This document shows positions 23,119 to 31,909 of a stretch of 64,000 nt of DNA, one piece after another. Within the stretch, counting starts at the first letter, position 1; the number at the start of each line of letters is the position of its first letter. The stretch is from Caenimonas soli (lineage in GTDB: Bacteria; Pseudomonadota; Gammaproteobacteria; Burkholderiales; Burkholderiaceae_C): positions 496,001 through 560,000 of the forward strand of contig NZ_JABJVV010000001.1 in the NCBI RefSeq assembly GCF_013155545.1, read 5' to 3'. Both the position numbers and the translations under genes were made by a program. The notes below the pieces were generated by a model. That model ran no database searches, was not told where the DNA came from, and saw nothing but the letters and a program-made list of their open reading frames with translations.

Positions 23119-24393
23119 ATGAGAGTCGCCGTCATAGGCGCCGGCATCATCGGCGTCACCACGGCCTTCGAACTGGCCGCCGATGGACACGAGGTCACCG
23201 TCTTCGAACGCCGGTCTTCCGTGGCCGAGGAAACCAGCTTCGCCAATGCGGGCGTGGTGGCGCCCGGCTACGTGACCCCCTGGGCCGCGCCCGGCATGCC
23301 GGGGAAGGTGGCGCGCTTCCTGCTGAGCGAACACGCCCCGGTGCGCGTGACGCTGCCGCTAACGCGCGACGACATCGCGTGGATGTGGAAGTGGTACCAG
23401 TCCTGCGACCTCGCCAGCTATGCGGCCAACCGCACGCGCATGCAGCGGCTGGCCTTCTACAGCCGCACGCGGCTGCACGACATCACCGATCACTTCCAGC
23501 TCGAATACGACCGCACCAGCGGCTATATGGTGCTGCTGCGCGGCGAGAAAGACCGCAAGCTCGTGCAGCCCGGCCTGCAGCTCCTGCGCGATTCAGGCGT
23601 GGCCTTCAAGGAGATCGGCGCCGAAGAGGCCCGCAAGATCGAGCCGGCGATCAATCCCGATGCCGAGTTCTCCGGCGCCATCCACCTGCCCAACGACGAA
23701 GCGGGCAACTGCCGCCAGTTCGCCATGCTGCTCAAAAGCGAGGCCCAGGCCCGCGGCGTGAACTTCGAATTCAACACGGCGGTGGAACCGCTGGATCCGG
23801 CCGGCCCGGGCTCGTTGCGGGTCTGGACGCTGGGCGAGGAAGCTCCGGCGCTGCGGCACTTCGAGGCCGTGATGGTCTGCGGCGGCGTCGATTCGGCGGC
23901 ACTGCTGCGCCCGCTGGGCCTGAACATCCCGCTCGCGGCCGTCTACGGCTATTCGATCAGCGCACCCATCCGCGAGCCGCTGAATGCGCCACGCAGTGCG
24001 CTCATGGACGAGCGCTACAAGGTGGCGATCACCCGCATGGGCAATCGTGTGCGTGTGGCGGGCAGCGCCGAGATCGGCGGCGCGCCCGAGAAGAAGCGGC
24101 CGGAGGCCATCCAGACGCTCTACAAGGTGCTGCAAGACTGGTTCCCGGGTGCGGCGCAACTTGCCAATACCGGCGCCGGCGTGCAGGAATGGAAAGGGGC
24201 GCGCCCCATGCTGCCCGACGGCCCGCCGATGATCGGGGCCACCGGCATTCCCGGCATCTGGATCAACCTGGGCCACGGCTCCAGCGGTTGGGCCCTCGCC
24301 TGCGGCAGCGCGCGGGTGGTGGCGGACCTCATGGGGGGCCGGGTGCCGGAGGTCGACATCGAGGGGCTGGGTATAGAGCGATTGATGGCGTAG
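23119..24393 (+). CDS. dadA: D-amino acid dehydrogenase
   Basis: FAD-dependent membrane-associated oxidoreductase that deaminates D-amino acids and passes electrons to quinones. The N-terminal dinucleotide site is VAVIGAGIIGVTTAFELA, followed by ETSFANAGVVAPGYVTPWAAPG, and the C-terminal FAD-closing segment is WINLGHGSSGWALACGSARVVADLM. 424 residues. Gap to nnr is nine bases. Together with the upstream amidase it could release and oxidise D-amino acid derivatives; that link is inference. Confidence 0.9.
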   Translation: MRVAVIGAGIIGVTTAFELAADGHEVTVFERRSSVAEETSFANAGVVAPGYVTPWAAPGMPGKVARFLLSEHAPVRVTLPLTRDDIAWMWKWYQSCDLASYAANRTRMQRLAFYSRTRLHDITDHFQLEYDRTSGYMVLLRGEKDRKLVQPGLQLLRDSGVAFKEIGAEEARKIEPAINPDAEFSGAIHLPNDEAGNCRQFAMLLKSEAQARGVNFEFNTAVEPLDPAGPGSLRVWTLGEEAPALRHFEAVMVCGGVDSAALLRPLGLNIPLAAVYGYSISAPIREPLNAPRSALMDERYKVAITRMGNRVRVAGSAEIGGAPEKKRPEAIQTLYKVLQDWFPGAAQLANTGAGVQEWKGARPMLPDGPPMIGATGIPGIWINLGHGSSGWALACGSARVVADLMGGRVPEVDIEGLGIERLMA

Positions 24394-24402
24394 ATTCGCG
24401 TC

Positions 24403-25833
24403 ATGCAGCGCATCACGCCCGACCGCCCCTGGCCGCTTCTCGACGCCGCGGCGACGCGGGCCGCCGAGCAGGCCGAGACCGCCCGCCTGCCACCGCACAC
24501 GCTCATGCAGCGAGCCGGCCTGGCGGTCGCACGCCTCACGATGGCGCTGGCGCCGCATGCAAAAACCGTCTGGATCGCCTGCGGTCCCGGCAACAACGGC
24601 GGCGACGGCATGGAAGCCGCGATGCACTTGCGGCAATGGGGCAAGCACCCGGTCGTGACCTGTTCAGGCGACGAGACCAAGGCCCCCGCAGACGCGGCTG
24701 CCTCGCTGCGCCGGGCGCACGAAGCCGGCGTGACGTTCCTGTCCGAATCGCCGCCTCATTGGGACTTCGGCATAGACGCCCTCCTCGGCCTGGGCAACGC
24801 CCGTCCGCTGGAAGGCCGGATGGCGCAGTGGGCCCTGGCATTGGGCAAGGGACCGGCGCTCGCCGTCGATCTGCCGTCGGGGCTGGACGCCGACACGGGA
24901 TCGGGAGCCGCGCTGCGGGTCGCCCACACATTGAGCTTGCTCAGTCTGAAACCCGGATTGTTCACGGGCGGCGGACGCGACGCCGCGGGCCAAGTCTGGT
25001 TCGACGACCTGGACGTTCCCGCCGCCGGATCGCCCACGGCCTGGCTGGCCGGGCCGCCCGAGGAATCGGAGCGCTTGCACGCCACCCACAAAGGCAGCTA
25101 TGGCGACGTGGCCATCATCGGCGGCGCCGCGGGCATGACGGGCGCCGCCTTGCTGGCGGCCTCGGCCGCGCTGCATGCGGGCGCCGGCCGGGTATTCGCG
25201 GCCTTGCTGGACAACGGCTCACTGGCGGTCGACACCGCCCAGCCCGACCTGATGCTCAGGCCCTGGGATTCGCTGGATCTGGCGGCGATGTCGGTGGCCT
25301 GCGGTTGCGGCGGCGGCGATGCGGTGCGGGCGGTGCTGCCCAAGGTCTTGTCGACGTCCCAGTCGCTGGTCCTGGATGCGGATGCACTGAACGCCATTGC
25401 CGACGATGCGCAACTTCAAGCACTGCTGCAAGCGCGCTCGCGACGAGACCGTCCCACCGTGCTCACGCCCCATCCGCTGGAAGCCGCCCGCATGATTGGT
25501 TGCGCTGCGGCGCAGGTCCAAGCCGACCGGCTGGCCGCCGGCCGTGAGCTGGTGAAGCGCTTCGGCTGCGTGGTGGTGCTCAAGGGCTCCGGCAGCGTCA
25601 TCGCCGCGCCTGAGGCGCCGCCGCTGATCAATTCGACGGGCAACGCGCGACTGGCTATTGCCGGCACAGGCGACGTGTTGGCCGGCATGATCGCGGCCCG
25701 GCTGGCCGCCGGCCTTGCCGCGCGCGAGGCCGCCGCGGGCGTCGTGTACGCCCACGGGCTCGCAGCCGACAACTGGCCGCAGGATGTTCCGCTGACGGCG
25801 TCAGCGCTAGCGCGATTGTCATGCCGGACTTGA
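24403..25833 (+). CDS. nnr: Bifunctional NAD(P)HX epimerase / ADP-dependent dehydratase
   Basis: Repairs hydrated NAD(P)H. N-terminal YjeF epimerase domain (about 1-205) with CGPGNNGGDGMEAA and VDLPSGLDADTG; C-terminal ribokinase-like dehydratase domain (about 225-475) with IIGGAAGMTGAALLA, TPHPLEAARMIG and the nucleotide-binding AIAGTGDVLAGMIAARL. 476 residues, a complete fusion. The last codons (LSCRT-stop) coincide with a dispersed repeat beginning TTGTCAT, so the native C-terminus and stop may have been replaced by repeat insertion. Confidence 0.94.
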   Translation: MQRITPDRPWPLLDAAATRAAEQAETARLPPHTLMQRAGLAVARLTMALAPHAKTVWIACGPGNNGGDGMEAAMHLRQWGKHPVVTCSGDETKAPADAAASLRRAHEAGVTFLSESPPHWDFGIDALLGLGNARPLEGRMAQWALALGKGPALAVDLPSGLDADTGSGAALRVAHTLSLLSLKPGLFTGGGRDAAGQVWFDDLDVPAAGSPTAWLAGPPEESERLHATHKGSYGDVAIIGGAAGMTGAALLAASAALHAGAGRVFAALLDNGSLAVDTAQPDLMLRPWDSLDLAAMSVACGCGGGDAVRAVLPKVLSTSQSLVLDADALNAIADDAQLQALLQARSRRDRPTVLTPHPLEAARMIGCAAAQVQADRLAAGRELVKRFGCVVVLKGSGSVIAAPEAPPLINSTGNARLAIAGTGDVLAGMIAARLAAGLAAREAAAGVVYAHGLAADNWPQDVPLTASALARLSCRT

Positions 25834-25860
25834 GGAGCCTGCCCCGGACTTGATCCGGGG
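25815..25860 (+). repeat. Terminal repeat of island I, left copy
   Basis: Begins ATTGTCATGCCGGACTTGA, overlapping the last codons of nnr, and continues into CCCCGGA-CTTGA-TCCGGGG (25842-25860), a perfect seven-base hairpin. A diverged inverted copy lies at 26456-26484. The TTGTCAT...GACTTGA.CC.GGG pattern is, from memory, frequent in intergenic DNA of this family. Confidence 0.6.
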
Positions 25861-25902
25861 ATGCGACCCGCAATCCAGCTGTTGCGCGCCAACACCTCGC
25901 GG

Positions 25903-26125
25903 CAAGGCTGTGCGCCGGTCGGCTGCGGCGCGCGGACCAGCCGTTCGGCGCTGGGAGCGCCGAAACGATGCGGAGGTCGAGTTTGCGGCCTTCGGACTAA
26001 TCGTGGCCTGTCCCCGCGCTCCGGAGACGTCCTGCGCGCAGATCGCGCGCAAACGGCCGCAAACTCGACCTCCGCATCTCGCCTGGTCCCGATTGCACGC
26101 CGCAGCCGACCGGCGCACAGCCTTG
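25903..26125 (+). repeat. Structured intergenic element I-1 (three-way-junction hairpin)
   Basis: Outer stem of 28 perfect pairs (25903-25930 with 26098-26125). The side hairpin TTCGGCGCT-GGG-AGCGCCGAA is at 25944-25964. The inner stem has 24 perfect pairs (25967-25990 with 26055-26078). The apical region 25991-26054 contains CGGACTAATCGTGG, CGCGCTCCGGAGA and a TGCGCGC/GCGCGCA mini-hairpin. About 50 bp further on, I-2 carries the same apical sequence on the opposite strand but different stems. It lies between the convergent nnr and SDR genes. No coding potential is credible. Function unknown. Confidence 0.85.
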
Positions 26126-26175
26126 CACAAGCGTAGTTGGAGTGCGGAAGCCCTGGGCGCGCCAACCAAGTCCGA

Positions 26176-26404
26176 GCGAAGCCGCGTGTGGGCGGGCAGG
26201 GGCGCGCAATCAGGGCTGCCCGAGGCGTCGGGGAATGGACTTGCAGGCGTTGCGCGCGATCAGCGCGCGGGCCTCTCCGGAGCGCGAGGACAGTCCACGA
26301 TTAGTCCGCAGCCCGCAAGTCCGTTCCCCGGCGCCGCTTGCGCGCCTTGAAAAGGCGCGGAACGGGCTGACCGCGCGTCACAGCCCGCCCGCACGCGGCT
26401 TCGC
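26176..26404 (-). repeat. Structured intergenic element I-2, inverted relative to I-1
   Basis: Read on the minus strand it has the I-1 layout. The outer stem pairs 21 of 22 (26176-26197 with 26383-26404). The side hairpin CGCGCCTT-GAA-AAGGCGCG is at 26341-26359. The inner stem pairs 20 of 23 (26226-26248 with 26311-26333), most mismatches being G-U compatible. The apical region 26249-26310 matches that of I-1 at roughly 55 of 63 positions, while neither stem aligns with I-1. Confidence 0.85.
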
Positions 26405-26455
26405 CGCCCACACGCAGGCCTGCAACAGCAGCGGACAGCGAACCGCTCGCGACCA

Positions 26456-26484
26456 TGGGTCCCGGGTCAAGCCCACAATGACAA
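26456..26484 (-). repeat. Terminal repeat of island I, right inverted copy
   Basis: On the minus strand reads TTGTCATTGTGGGCTTGACC followed by CGGGACCCA, a diverged inverted match to the left copy at 25815-25860. It ends one base before the SDR stop codon. The two copies frame island I like imperfect terminal inverted repeats. Confidence 0.6.
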
Positions 26485-26485
26485 A

Positions 26486-27250
26486 CTAGCCCCGCCCGAC
26501 GAAGGGCATCTTGGTCGCCATCACTGTGTGGAACAGCACGTTGGCTTCCAGCGGAAGATTGGCCATGTAGAGGATCGACTGGCCCACGATGTTCACGTCC
26601 ATCAGCGGCTCGATCGCGATCTCGCCGTTGGCCTGGGGCACGCCCTTGGCCATGCGCGCCGCCAGCTCGGTCGCCGCATTGCCGATATCGATCTGCCCGA
26701 CGGCGATGTCGTACTTGCGCCCATCGAGCGCCGCGGTCTTGGTCATGCCGGTCACCGCATGCTTGGTCGCCGTGTAGGCGATGGAATGCGGCCTGGGCGC
26801 ATGCGACGAGATCGATCCGTTGTTGATGATGCGCCCGCCCATCGGCGACTGAGACTTCATCACACGGAAGGCCTGCTGGATGCCGTAGAACATGCCGTTC
26901 AGGTTGGTATCCACCACGCGCTTCCACTGCTCCAGCGGCAAATCCTCGATAGGCGCCGCGGCGGCGCCCACGCCGGCATTGTTGAACAGCAGATCGACAC
27001 GGCCCCAGGCCTTGACGGTCGCGGCGAACAAGGCTTCGACCGAAGCCGGGTCCGTCACGTCAGTGGGGACCGGCAAGGCGCGGCCACCCGCGCCCGACTC
27101 GGTCACCACCTCGTCCAACGGTTCCTTGCGGCGGCCCGCGATGGCCACGCGCCAGCCGTCGCGCAGCAGCGCCAGCGCCGCGGCCTTGCCGATGCCCGTG
27201 CCTCCGCCCGTGACGATGGCGACCTTGCCGCCCGATAAATTGCTAGCCAT
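26486..27250 (-). CDS. SDR family NAD(P)-dependent oxidoreductase
   Basis: Short-chain dehydrogenase/reductase of unknown substrate, 254 residues. The nucleotide-binding motif [13 protein letters not shown], structural motif NNAGVG, catalytic Ser in [10 protein letters not shown] and the YTATK Tyr-Lys pair are all intact, so it should be active. The GGAG ribosome binding site lies seven bases before the ATG. The gene starts 15 bp downstream of the rnr stop and its 3' end abuts repeat island I. Confidence 0.9.
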   Translation of the reverse strand: MASNLSGGKVAIVTGGGTGIGKAAALALLRDGWRVAIAGRRKEPLDEVVTESGAGGRALPVPTDVTDPASVEALFAATVKAWGRVDLLFNNAGVGAAAAPIEDLPLEQWKRVVDTNLNGMFYGIQQAFRVMKSQSPMGGRIINNGSISSHAPRPHSIAYTATKHAVTGMTKTAALDGRKYDIAVGQIDIGNAATELAARMAKGVPQANGEIAIEPLMDVNIVGQSILYMANLPLEANVLFHTVMATKMPFVGRG

Positions 27251-27265
27251 GGAATCTCCTCTGGA

Positions 27266-29485
27266 TTAACGGCGGGTTTTCCGGCTCTTGCTCTTGCCGG
27301 CGACTTTCTTGACGGCGGCCTTCAGGGCCTGGATCGACGATTTGGGCTCCGCCGTCGCCGCCTTCTTGGCAGCCCGCTTGGTCGAAGACTTGGCCGGCAC
27401 ACCCGACGCGCCGCCTCTGCCGCCGCCGCTGGGTACGCCCTTGTCCTTCATGGCCCTGGTGACCAGCTCTTCGCCCTCGCGCACGAGGCGGAAGTCGATC
27501 TTGCGGCCATCGAGGTCGACGCGGCTGACCTGGACGCGAACCCGCGAGCCGATGGCATAACGAATACCGGTGCGTTCGCCGCGCAGCTCTTGCCGCGCCT
27601 CGTCGAACTTGAAGTATTCACCGCCCAACTCGGTGATATGGACCAGGCCTTCCACGTACATCTGGTCGAGCGTGACGAAGACGCCGAAGGTCGTGGCCGC
27701 GGTGACAACGCCGCTGTATTCCTCGCCGAGATGCTCGCGCATGTACTTGCACTTGAGCCAGGCCTCGACGTCGCGGCTGGCCTCGTCGGCGCGCCGCTCG
27801 TTGGCGCTGCAATGCAGGCCCGCGGCTTCCCAGGCCTGCATTTCGCGGCTGAGGGGCGGCGGCGGCTTCTTGAGCCGGTTCGCCGGCGCCTTGACGCGGC
27901 TTGCCAGGCGGCGCGCCAGCTTCTCATGCGCCTCGCCCGGTGTGGGCAGCACGGGAAGCTCGTAGCGCTCGTTGACCAGGATCGCCTTGATCACGCGGTG
28001 CACCAGCAAGTCGGGATAGCGCCGGATCGGACTGGTGAAATGGGTATAGGCGTCGTAGGCCAGGCCGAAGTGGCCGGCGTTGATCGGCGTGTAGATCGCC
28101 TGCGACATGGAGCGCAGCAGCATGGTGTGGATCTGCTGGGCGTCGGGCCGCTCCTTGGTGGCCTCGGCGATGCGCTGGAACTCGGCCGGCAGCGGGTCTT
28201 CGCTGATGGTCAACGGCACGCCGATGGCCTTGAGGTAGCCGCGCAGGATGTCCTTCTTTTCGGGCGTCGGGCCTTCGTGCACGCGGTACAGGCCCGGGTG
28301 CTTGCTCTGCTGGATGTAGTCGGCGCTGCAGACGTTGGCGGCCAGCATGGACTCCTCGATCAGCCGGTGAGCGTCGTTGCGCACGCGCGGCACGATCCGT
28401 TCGATGCGGCCGTTCTCGTCGCAGATGATCTGCGTTTCGGTCGTTTCGAAATCCACCGCGCCGCGCTGGTTGCGCGCCTTGAGCAGCGCGCCGTACACAT
28501 CGTGCAGGTTCAGCAGGTCAGTGACGCGGTCCTTGCGGCGGATGGCCTCGGGCCCGCGGGTGTTAGCGAGGATCGAGGCGACCTCGGTGTAGGTGAAGCG
28601 GGCATGGCTCCACATCACGGCCGGATAGAACTGGTAGGCGTAGATTTCGCCGGTCGCGGTGACGAGCATGTCGCACACCATGCACAGCCGCTCGACTTCC
28701 GGATTCAGGGAGCACAGGCCGTTGGAGAGTTTCTCCGGCAGCATGGGAATCACGCGCCGCGGGAAGTACACGCTGGTGGCCCGGTCGTACGCATCGATGT
28801 CGATCGAGCTGCCGGTTTCCACGTAGCTGCTCACGTCGGCGATCGCCACCAGCAGGCGCCAGCCCTTGCCGCGCCCGACCTTTGCCGGCTCGCAGTACAC
28901 CGCATCGTCGAAGTCGCGCGCGTCCTCGCCGTCAATGGTGACCAACGGTATGTCGGTCAGGTCGACGCGGTGCCTCTTGTCCTGCGGCCTCACCTTGTCG
29001 GGCAGTGCACGCGCCAGGCCGATGCAGGCATCCGAAAACTCGTGCGGCACGCCGTACTTGCGCACGGCGATCTCGATCTCCATGCCCGCGTCGTCTATCT
29101 CGCCCAGCACTTCCTTGACGCGTCCCACCGGCTGGCCATAAAGGCTCGGCGGCTCGGTGAGTTCGACCACGACGACCTGCCCGGGTTTCGCGAGTCCGGT
29201 GGCGCCCTTGGGTATGAGCACGTCCTGGCCGTAGCGCTTGTCTTCCGGCGCCACGAGCCACACGCCGCTTTCATGCAGCAGTCGGCCGATGATGGGTTGC
29301 GGCGGCCGCTCGATGATCTCGACCACGCGGCCTTCGGGGCGGCCCTTGCGGTCGTGCCTCACGATGCGCGCCTTGACGCGGTCCTTGTGCAGCACCGCGC
29401 GCATCTCGTTGGGCGGCAGGTAGATATCGCCTTCGCCGTCGTCACGAACCACGTATCCGTGGCCGTCGCGGTGTCCCTGGATCAC
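27266..29485 (-). CDS. rnr: Ribonuclease R (RNB family 3'-5' exoribonuclease)
   Basis: Processive exoribonuclease degrading structured RNA. OB/cold-shock domain (IQGHRDGHGYVVRDD onward), RNB catalytic domain with TIDGEDARDFDDAV and FTSPIRRYPDLLVHR, an S1 domain (EEYSGVVTAATTFGVFVTL) and a Lys/Arg-rich tail. The usual N-terminal basic leader or winged-helix domain is missing. No ATG, TTG or outside-tRNA GTG occurs in frame before GTG 29485, and that GTG has a poorly spaced ribosome binding site. An ATG at 29511 is one base out of frame. Identity is firm, the start is not. Confidence 0.9.
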   Translation of the reverse strand: MIQGHRDGHGYVVRDDGEGDIYLPPNEMRAVLHKDRVKARIVRHDRKGRPEGRVVEIIERPPQPIIGRLLHESGVWLVAPEDKRYGQDVLIPKGATGLAKPGQVVVVELTEPPSLYGQPVGRVKEVLGEIDDAGMEIEIAVRKYGVPHEFSDACIGLARALPDKVRPQDKRHRVDLTDIPLVTIDGEDARDFDDAVYCEPAKVGRGKGWRLLVAIADVSSYVETGSSIDIDAYDRATSVYFPRRVIPMLPEKLSNGLCSLNPEVERLCMVCDMLVTATGEIYAYQFYPAVMWSHARFTYTEVASILANTRGPEAIRRKDRVTDLLNLHDVYGALLKARNQRGAVDFETTETQIICDENGRIERIVPRVRNDAHRLIEESMLAANVCSADYIQQSKHPGLYRVHEGPTPEKKDILRGYLKAIGVPLTISEDPLPAEFQRIAEATKERPDAQQIHTMLLRSMSQAIYTPINAGHFGLAYDAYTHFTSPIRRYPDLLVHRVIKAILVNERYELPVLPTPGEAHEKLARRLASRVKAPANRLKKPPPPLSREMQAWEAAGLHCSANERRADEASRDVEAWLKCKYMREHLGEEYSGVVTAATTFGVFVTLDQMYVEGLVHITELGGEYFKFDEARQELRGERTGIRYAIGSRVRVQVSRVDLDGRKIDFRLVREGEELVTRAMKDKGVPSGGGRGGASGVPAKSSTKRAAKKAATAEPKSSIQALKAAVKKVAGKSKSRKTRR

Positions 29486-29535
29486 CCCCTCGATCTCGTC
29501 GAGAAGCCCATTGGCGATGTGTCCGATATTTTTGA

Positions 29536-29543
29536 TATAGAAT
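29536..29543 (+). promoter_or_regulatory. Probable tRNA-Leu promoter -10
   Basis: TATAGAAT, offering TATAGA or TAGAAT as the -10, about 19-24 bases before the mature tRNA 5' end; TTGGCG at 29511-29516 is the best upstream hexamer (19 bp spacing). The site lies in the 5' region of rnr on the opposite strand. Confidence 0.45.
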
Positions 29544-29561
29544 CCTTTTCTTTCCTGAGAT

Positions 29562-29646
<85 letters not shown>

Positions 29647-29651
29647 ATCAT

Positions 29652-29680
29652 AAAGCCGGCTTTGCCGGCTTTGTTTTTTT
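29652..29680 (+). terminator. Rho-independent terminator of tRNA-Leu
   Basis: Perfect nine-base arms AAAGCCGGC / GCCGGCTTT with a TTT loop, followed by GTTTTTTT. It lies six bases after the tRNA CCA end and just before the convergent rimO stop codon. Confidence 0.9.
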
Positions 29681-29686
29681 CTCCGA

Positions 29687-31069
29687 TCAGATCGGAATCC
29701 CGACCAGATCGTGGCCCTGCGTGCCCACGATGCGGGCCCGGGTGAACTCGCCCACCGACAGCCGCTTGCTCAGCTTTTCGGGCGGCAGCAGCTTCACGGT
29801 GCCGTCGATCTCGGGCGCATCGGCATACGAACGGCCCACGCCGCCCTTACGGCCCAGGGCAGGTGCCGCATCGACCAGCACCTGCATCGTCGCGCCCACC
29901 CGCTCGCGCAGCTTCGCCGCCGACACTTCCTCGGCCACGGCCATGAAGCGGGCGCGCCGCTCTTCGCGCAGTTCCTGAGGCAGCATGCCCGGAATGTCGT
30001 TGGCCACGGCGCCTTCGACCGGGCTATAAGCAAAGCAGCCGGCGCGATCGATACGAGCCTCGCGCATGAACTGCAGCAGGTGATCGAACTCCTGCTCGGT
30101 TTCGCCGGGAAAACCGGCGATGAAGGTGCTGCGGATCACGATCTCGGGGCAGGCTTCGCGCCAGCGCTGGATGCGCTCCAGGTTCTTCTCGCCGCTGGCC
30201 GGCCGCTTCATGCGCTTCAGCACGTCGGGATGGCTGTGCTGGAAGGGCACGTCCAGGTACGGCAACACCTTGCCGGTCGCCATCAACGGAATCACTTCAT
30301 CGACCGAGGGATAGGGGTAGACGTAGTGCAGGCGGACCCAAGCGCCGTACGGCTCGGCCATCTCGCCCAGCGACTGGACCAGTTCGAGCATGCGCGTCTT
30401 GATCGGCTTGCCGTCGAAGAAGCCGGTGCGGTATTTCACGTCCACGCCATAAGCCGAGGTGTCCTGGCTGATCACCAGCAGTTCCTTGACGCCGCCCTCG
30501 AACAAGGCCCGGGCTTCCTTGAGCACGTCGCCAATGGGCCGGCTCACCAGGTCGCCGCGCATCGAAGGGATGATGCAGAAGGTGCAGCGATGGTTGCAGC
30601 CTTCGCTGATCTTCAAATAAGCGTAATGCTTGGGCGTGAGCTTGATGCCCGCCGCCGGAACCAGGTCGATGAAGGGATCGTGCGGCTTGGGCAGGTTGGC
30701 ATGGACCGCGTCCATCACTTCCTGCGTGGCGTGCGGCCCGGTCACGGCCAGCACCGACGGGTGCATCTGTTTGACCAGGTTGCCGCCGCCCTCGCCCGCC
30801 TTGGCGCCCAGGCAGCCGGTGACGATGACCTTGCCGTTCTCGGCCAGTGCCTCGCCGATGGCGTCCAGGCTTTCGCGCACCGCGTCGTCGATGAAGCCGC
30901 AGGTGTTGACGATGACCAGGTCCGCGCCTTCAAAGGTCTTGGAGGTGAGGTAGCCCTCGGCGCTCAACTGGGTAAGGATGAGTTCGGAATCGGTCAGGGC
31001 CTTGGGGCAGCCCAGGCTGACGAATCCGACTTTGGGGGTTTTGGTGTCCGGGGACGCAACTTCGCTCAT
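29687..31069 (-). CDS. rimO: Ribosomal protein S12 methylthiotransferase RimO
   Basis: Radical-SAM enzyme adding a methylthio group to the conserved Asp of ribosomal protein S12. The N-terminal UPF0004 domain has cysteines in [14 protein letters not shown] and VTGCLGA (auxiliary cluster); the radical-SAM motif is CNHRCTFC; a C-terminal TRAM domain follows from about residue 390. 460 residues. RimO rather than MiaB is indicated by [13 protein letters not shown]. Confidence 0.96.
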   Translation of the reverse strand: MSEVASPDTKTPKVGFVSLGCPKALTDSELILTQLSAEGYLTSKTFEGADLVIVNTCGFIDDAVRESLDAIGEALAENGKVIVTGCLGAKAGEGGGNLVKQMHPSVLAVTGPHATQEVMDAVHANLPKPHDPFIDLVPAAGIKLTPKHYAYLKISEGCNHRCTFCIIPSMRGDLVSRPIGDVLKEARALFEGGVKELLVISQDTSAYGVDVKYRTGFFDGKPIKTRMLELVQSLGEMAEPYGAWVRLHYVYPYPSVDEVIPLMATGKVLPYLDVPFQHSHPDVLKRMKRPASGEKNLERIQRWREACPEIVIRSTFIAGFPGETEQEFDHLLQFMREARIDRAGCFAYSPVEGAVANDIPGMLPQELREERRARFMAVAEEVSAAKLRERVGATMQVLVDAAPALGRKGGVGRSYADAPEIDGTVKLLPPEKLSKRLSVGEFTRARIVGTQGHDLVGIPI

Positions 31070-31128
31070 CCCCGTATTGTCCCAGAGGATGCCGGCGCCC
31101 CTGTATCAGCCCCAGGATGACCTTTCGG

Positions 31129-31698
31129 TCACCTCTTGATGCCGAAGGCGCCGAGCATCTGCTCGGTCTGCTTGGCCATCTGCTCTTGCATCTTGTCGAA
31201 GACGGTCTTGGACTGCTCGACGTAGTTGCCCATCATCCCCTGCACCAGCGGGTTCTGCATGCTCATGAACTGGGCCCACATCTCGGGCGTCAGGGTCTTC
31301 GACTGCTCCGTGAGCTTGGCCTGGATGTCGGTGAACGCCTGCACGTTCTTTTCGAGGTAGGTGCCCATGAAAGCCTGCGATGCGTGTCCGTAGATGCGAA
31401 TCAGGTTGGCCAGCGCGGCCTCGCTGAACATCGGGGCGCCGCCCGCTTCTTCTTCCAGGATGATCTGCAGCAGGATGCTGCGCGTGAGGTCCTCGTTGGT
31501 CTTGGCGTCGCGCACGACGAAAGATTCGCTGTCCATCACCAGCTGCTTGACCTCGGTGAGCGTGATGTAGGTGGAGGTGTCGGTGTCGTAGAGCCGTCGG
31601 TTGGGATACTTCTTGATGACGCGCTGCGCCGGCTTGACGGCGTTGGCTTTCTTGCTTTGCACGGGGTGGGGCTCCTGGCGCGGCTGAACAGCGCTCAT
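31129..31698 (-). CDS. phaR: Polyhydroxyalkanoate synthesis repressor PhaR
   Basis: DNA-binding regulator that senses polyhydroxybutyrate granules and represses phasin genes. The core RVIKKYPNRRLYDTDTSTYITL (DNA-binding PHB_acc_N) is followed by a PHB accumulation domain (SILLQIILEEEAGGAPMFSE) and a Gln/Met-rich amphipathic C-terminus. 189 residues from ATG 31698; ATG 31734 is also possible but lies directly after a terminator hairpin. 3-hydroxybutyrate dehydrogenase at 35.1 kb fits a PHB-storing lifestyle. Confidence 0.92.
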   Translation of the reverse strand: MSAVQPRQEPHPVQSKKANAVKPAQRVIKKYPNRRLYDTDTSTYITLTEVKQLVMDSESFVVRDAKTNEDLTRSILLQIILEEEAGGAPMFSEAALANLIRIYGHASQAFMGTYLEKNVQAFTDIQAKLTEQSKTLTPEMWAQFMSMQNPLVQGMMGNYVEQSKTVFDKMQEQMAKQTEQMLGAFGIKR

Positions 31699-31737
31699 GT
31701 ATTGCAGTGCAACAGATTCTAGGGAGCCGTCCATAGC

Positions 31738-31765
31738 AAAAACCCCAAGGTTTACCCCTAGGGTT
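31738..31765 (-). terminator. Terminator downstream of tRNA-Val
   Basis: On the minus strand AACCCTAGG pairs with CCTTGGGGTT (one bulge, one G-U) around a six-base loop, followed by TTTTT. It is 19 bases after the tRNA-Val 3' end and just upstream of phaR. Confidence 0.65.
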
Positions 31766-31783
31766 GTTGCATCTGCGGATGTT

Positions 31784-31859
31784 TGGTAGGCGCGATTGGA
31801 CTCGAACCAACGACCCCCACCATGTCAAGGTGGTGCTCTAACCAGCTGAGCTACGCGCC
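31784..31859 (-). tRNA. tRNA-Val (anticodon GAC)
   Basis: 76 bases with encoded CCA. Acceptor GGCGCGT, D-arm AGCTCAGCTGGTTAGAGC, anticodon loop CTTGACA (GAC), T-arm TTGGTTCGAGTCCAA. All canonical positions are present. A TACAAT lies upstream on the minus strand. Confidence 0.98.
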
Positions 31860-31881
31860 TGAGTTCGTATTCGAGACCGCG

Positions 31882-31887
31882 ATTGTA
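31882..31887 (-). promoter_or_regulatory. Probable tRNA-Val -10 element
   Basis: TACAAT on the minus strand, 22 bases before the mature tRNA 5' end and just past the relA stop codon. The -35 is not convincing (TTGAGC at a 20 bp spacing). Confidence 0.5.
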
Positions 31888-31909
31888 GCAGGGCCGGAAT
31901 GGCCGCCGC

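Noticed and set aside
25850..26350. Open frames across island I
   Set aside because: They overlap the inverted repeats on both strands with Arg/Pro/Ala-rich random composition; no ribosome binding site or conserved domain.
25815..26484. Island I as a CRISPR array, retron or integron attC site
   Set aside because: There are no regularly spaced direct repeats, no reverse transcriptase, Cas or integrase gene nearby, and the repeats are inverted with conserved centres, unlike attC ends.
26486..27250. SDR at 26.5 kb as a FabG or 3-hydroxybutyrate dehydrogenase
   Set aside because: Only generic SDR motifs are present; the 3-hydroxybutyrate dehydrogenase signature is found in the gene at 35.1 kb instead.
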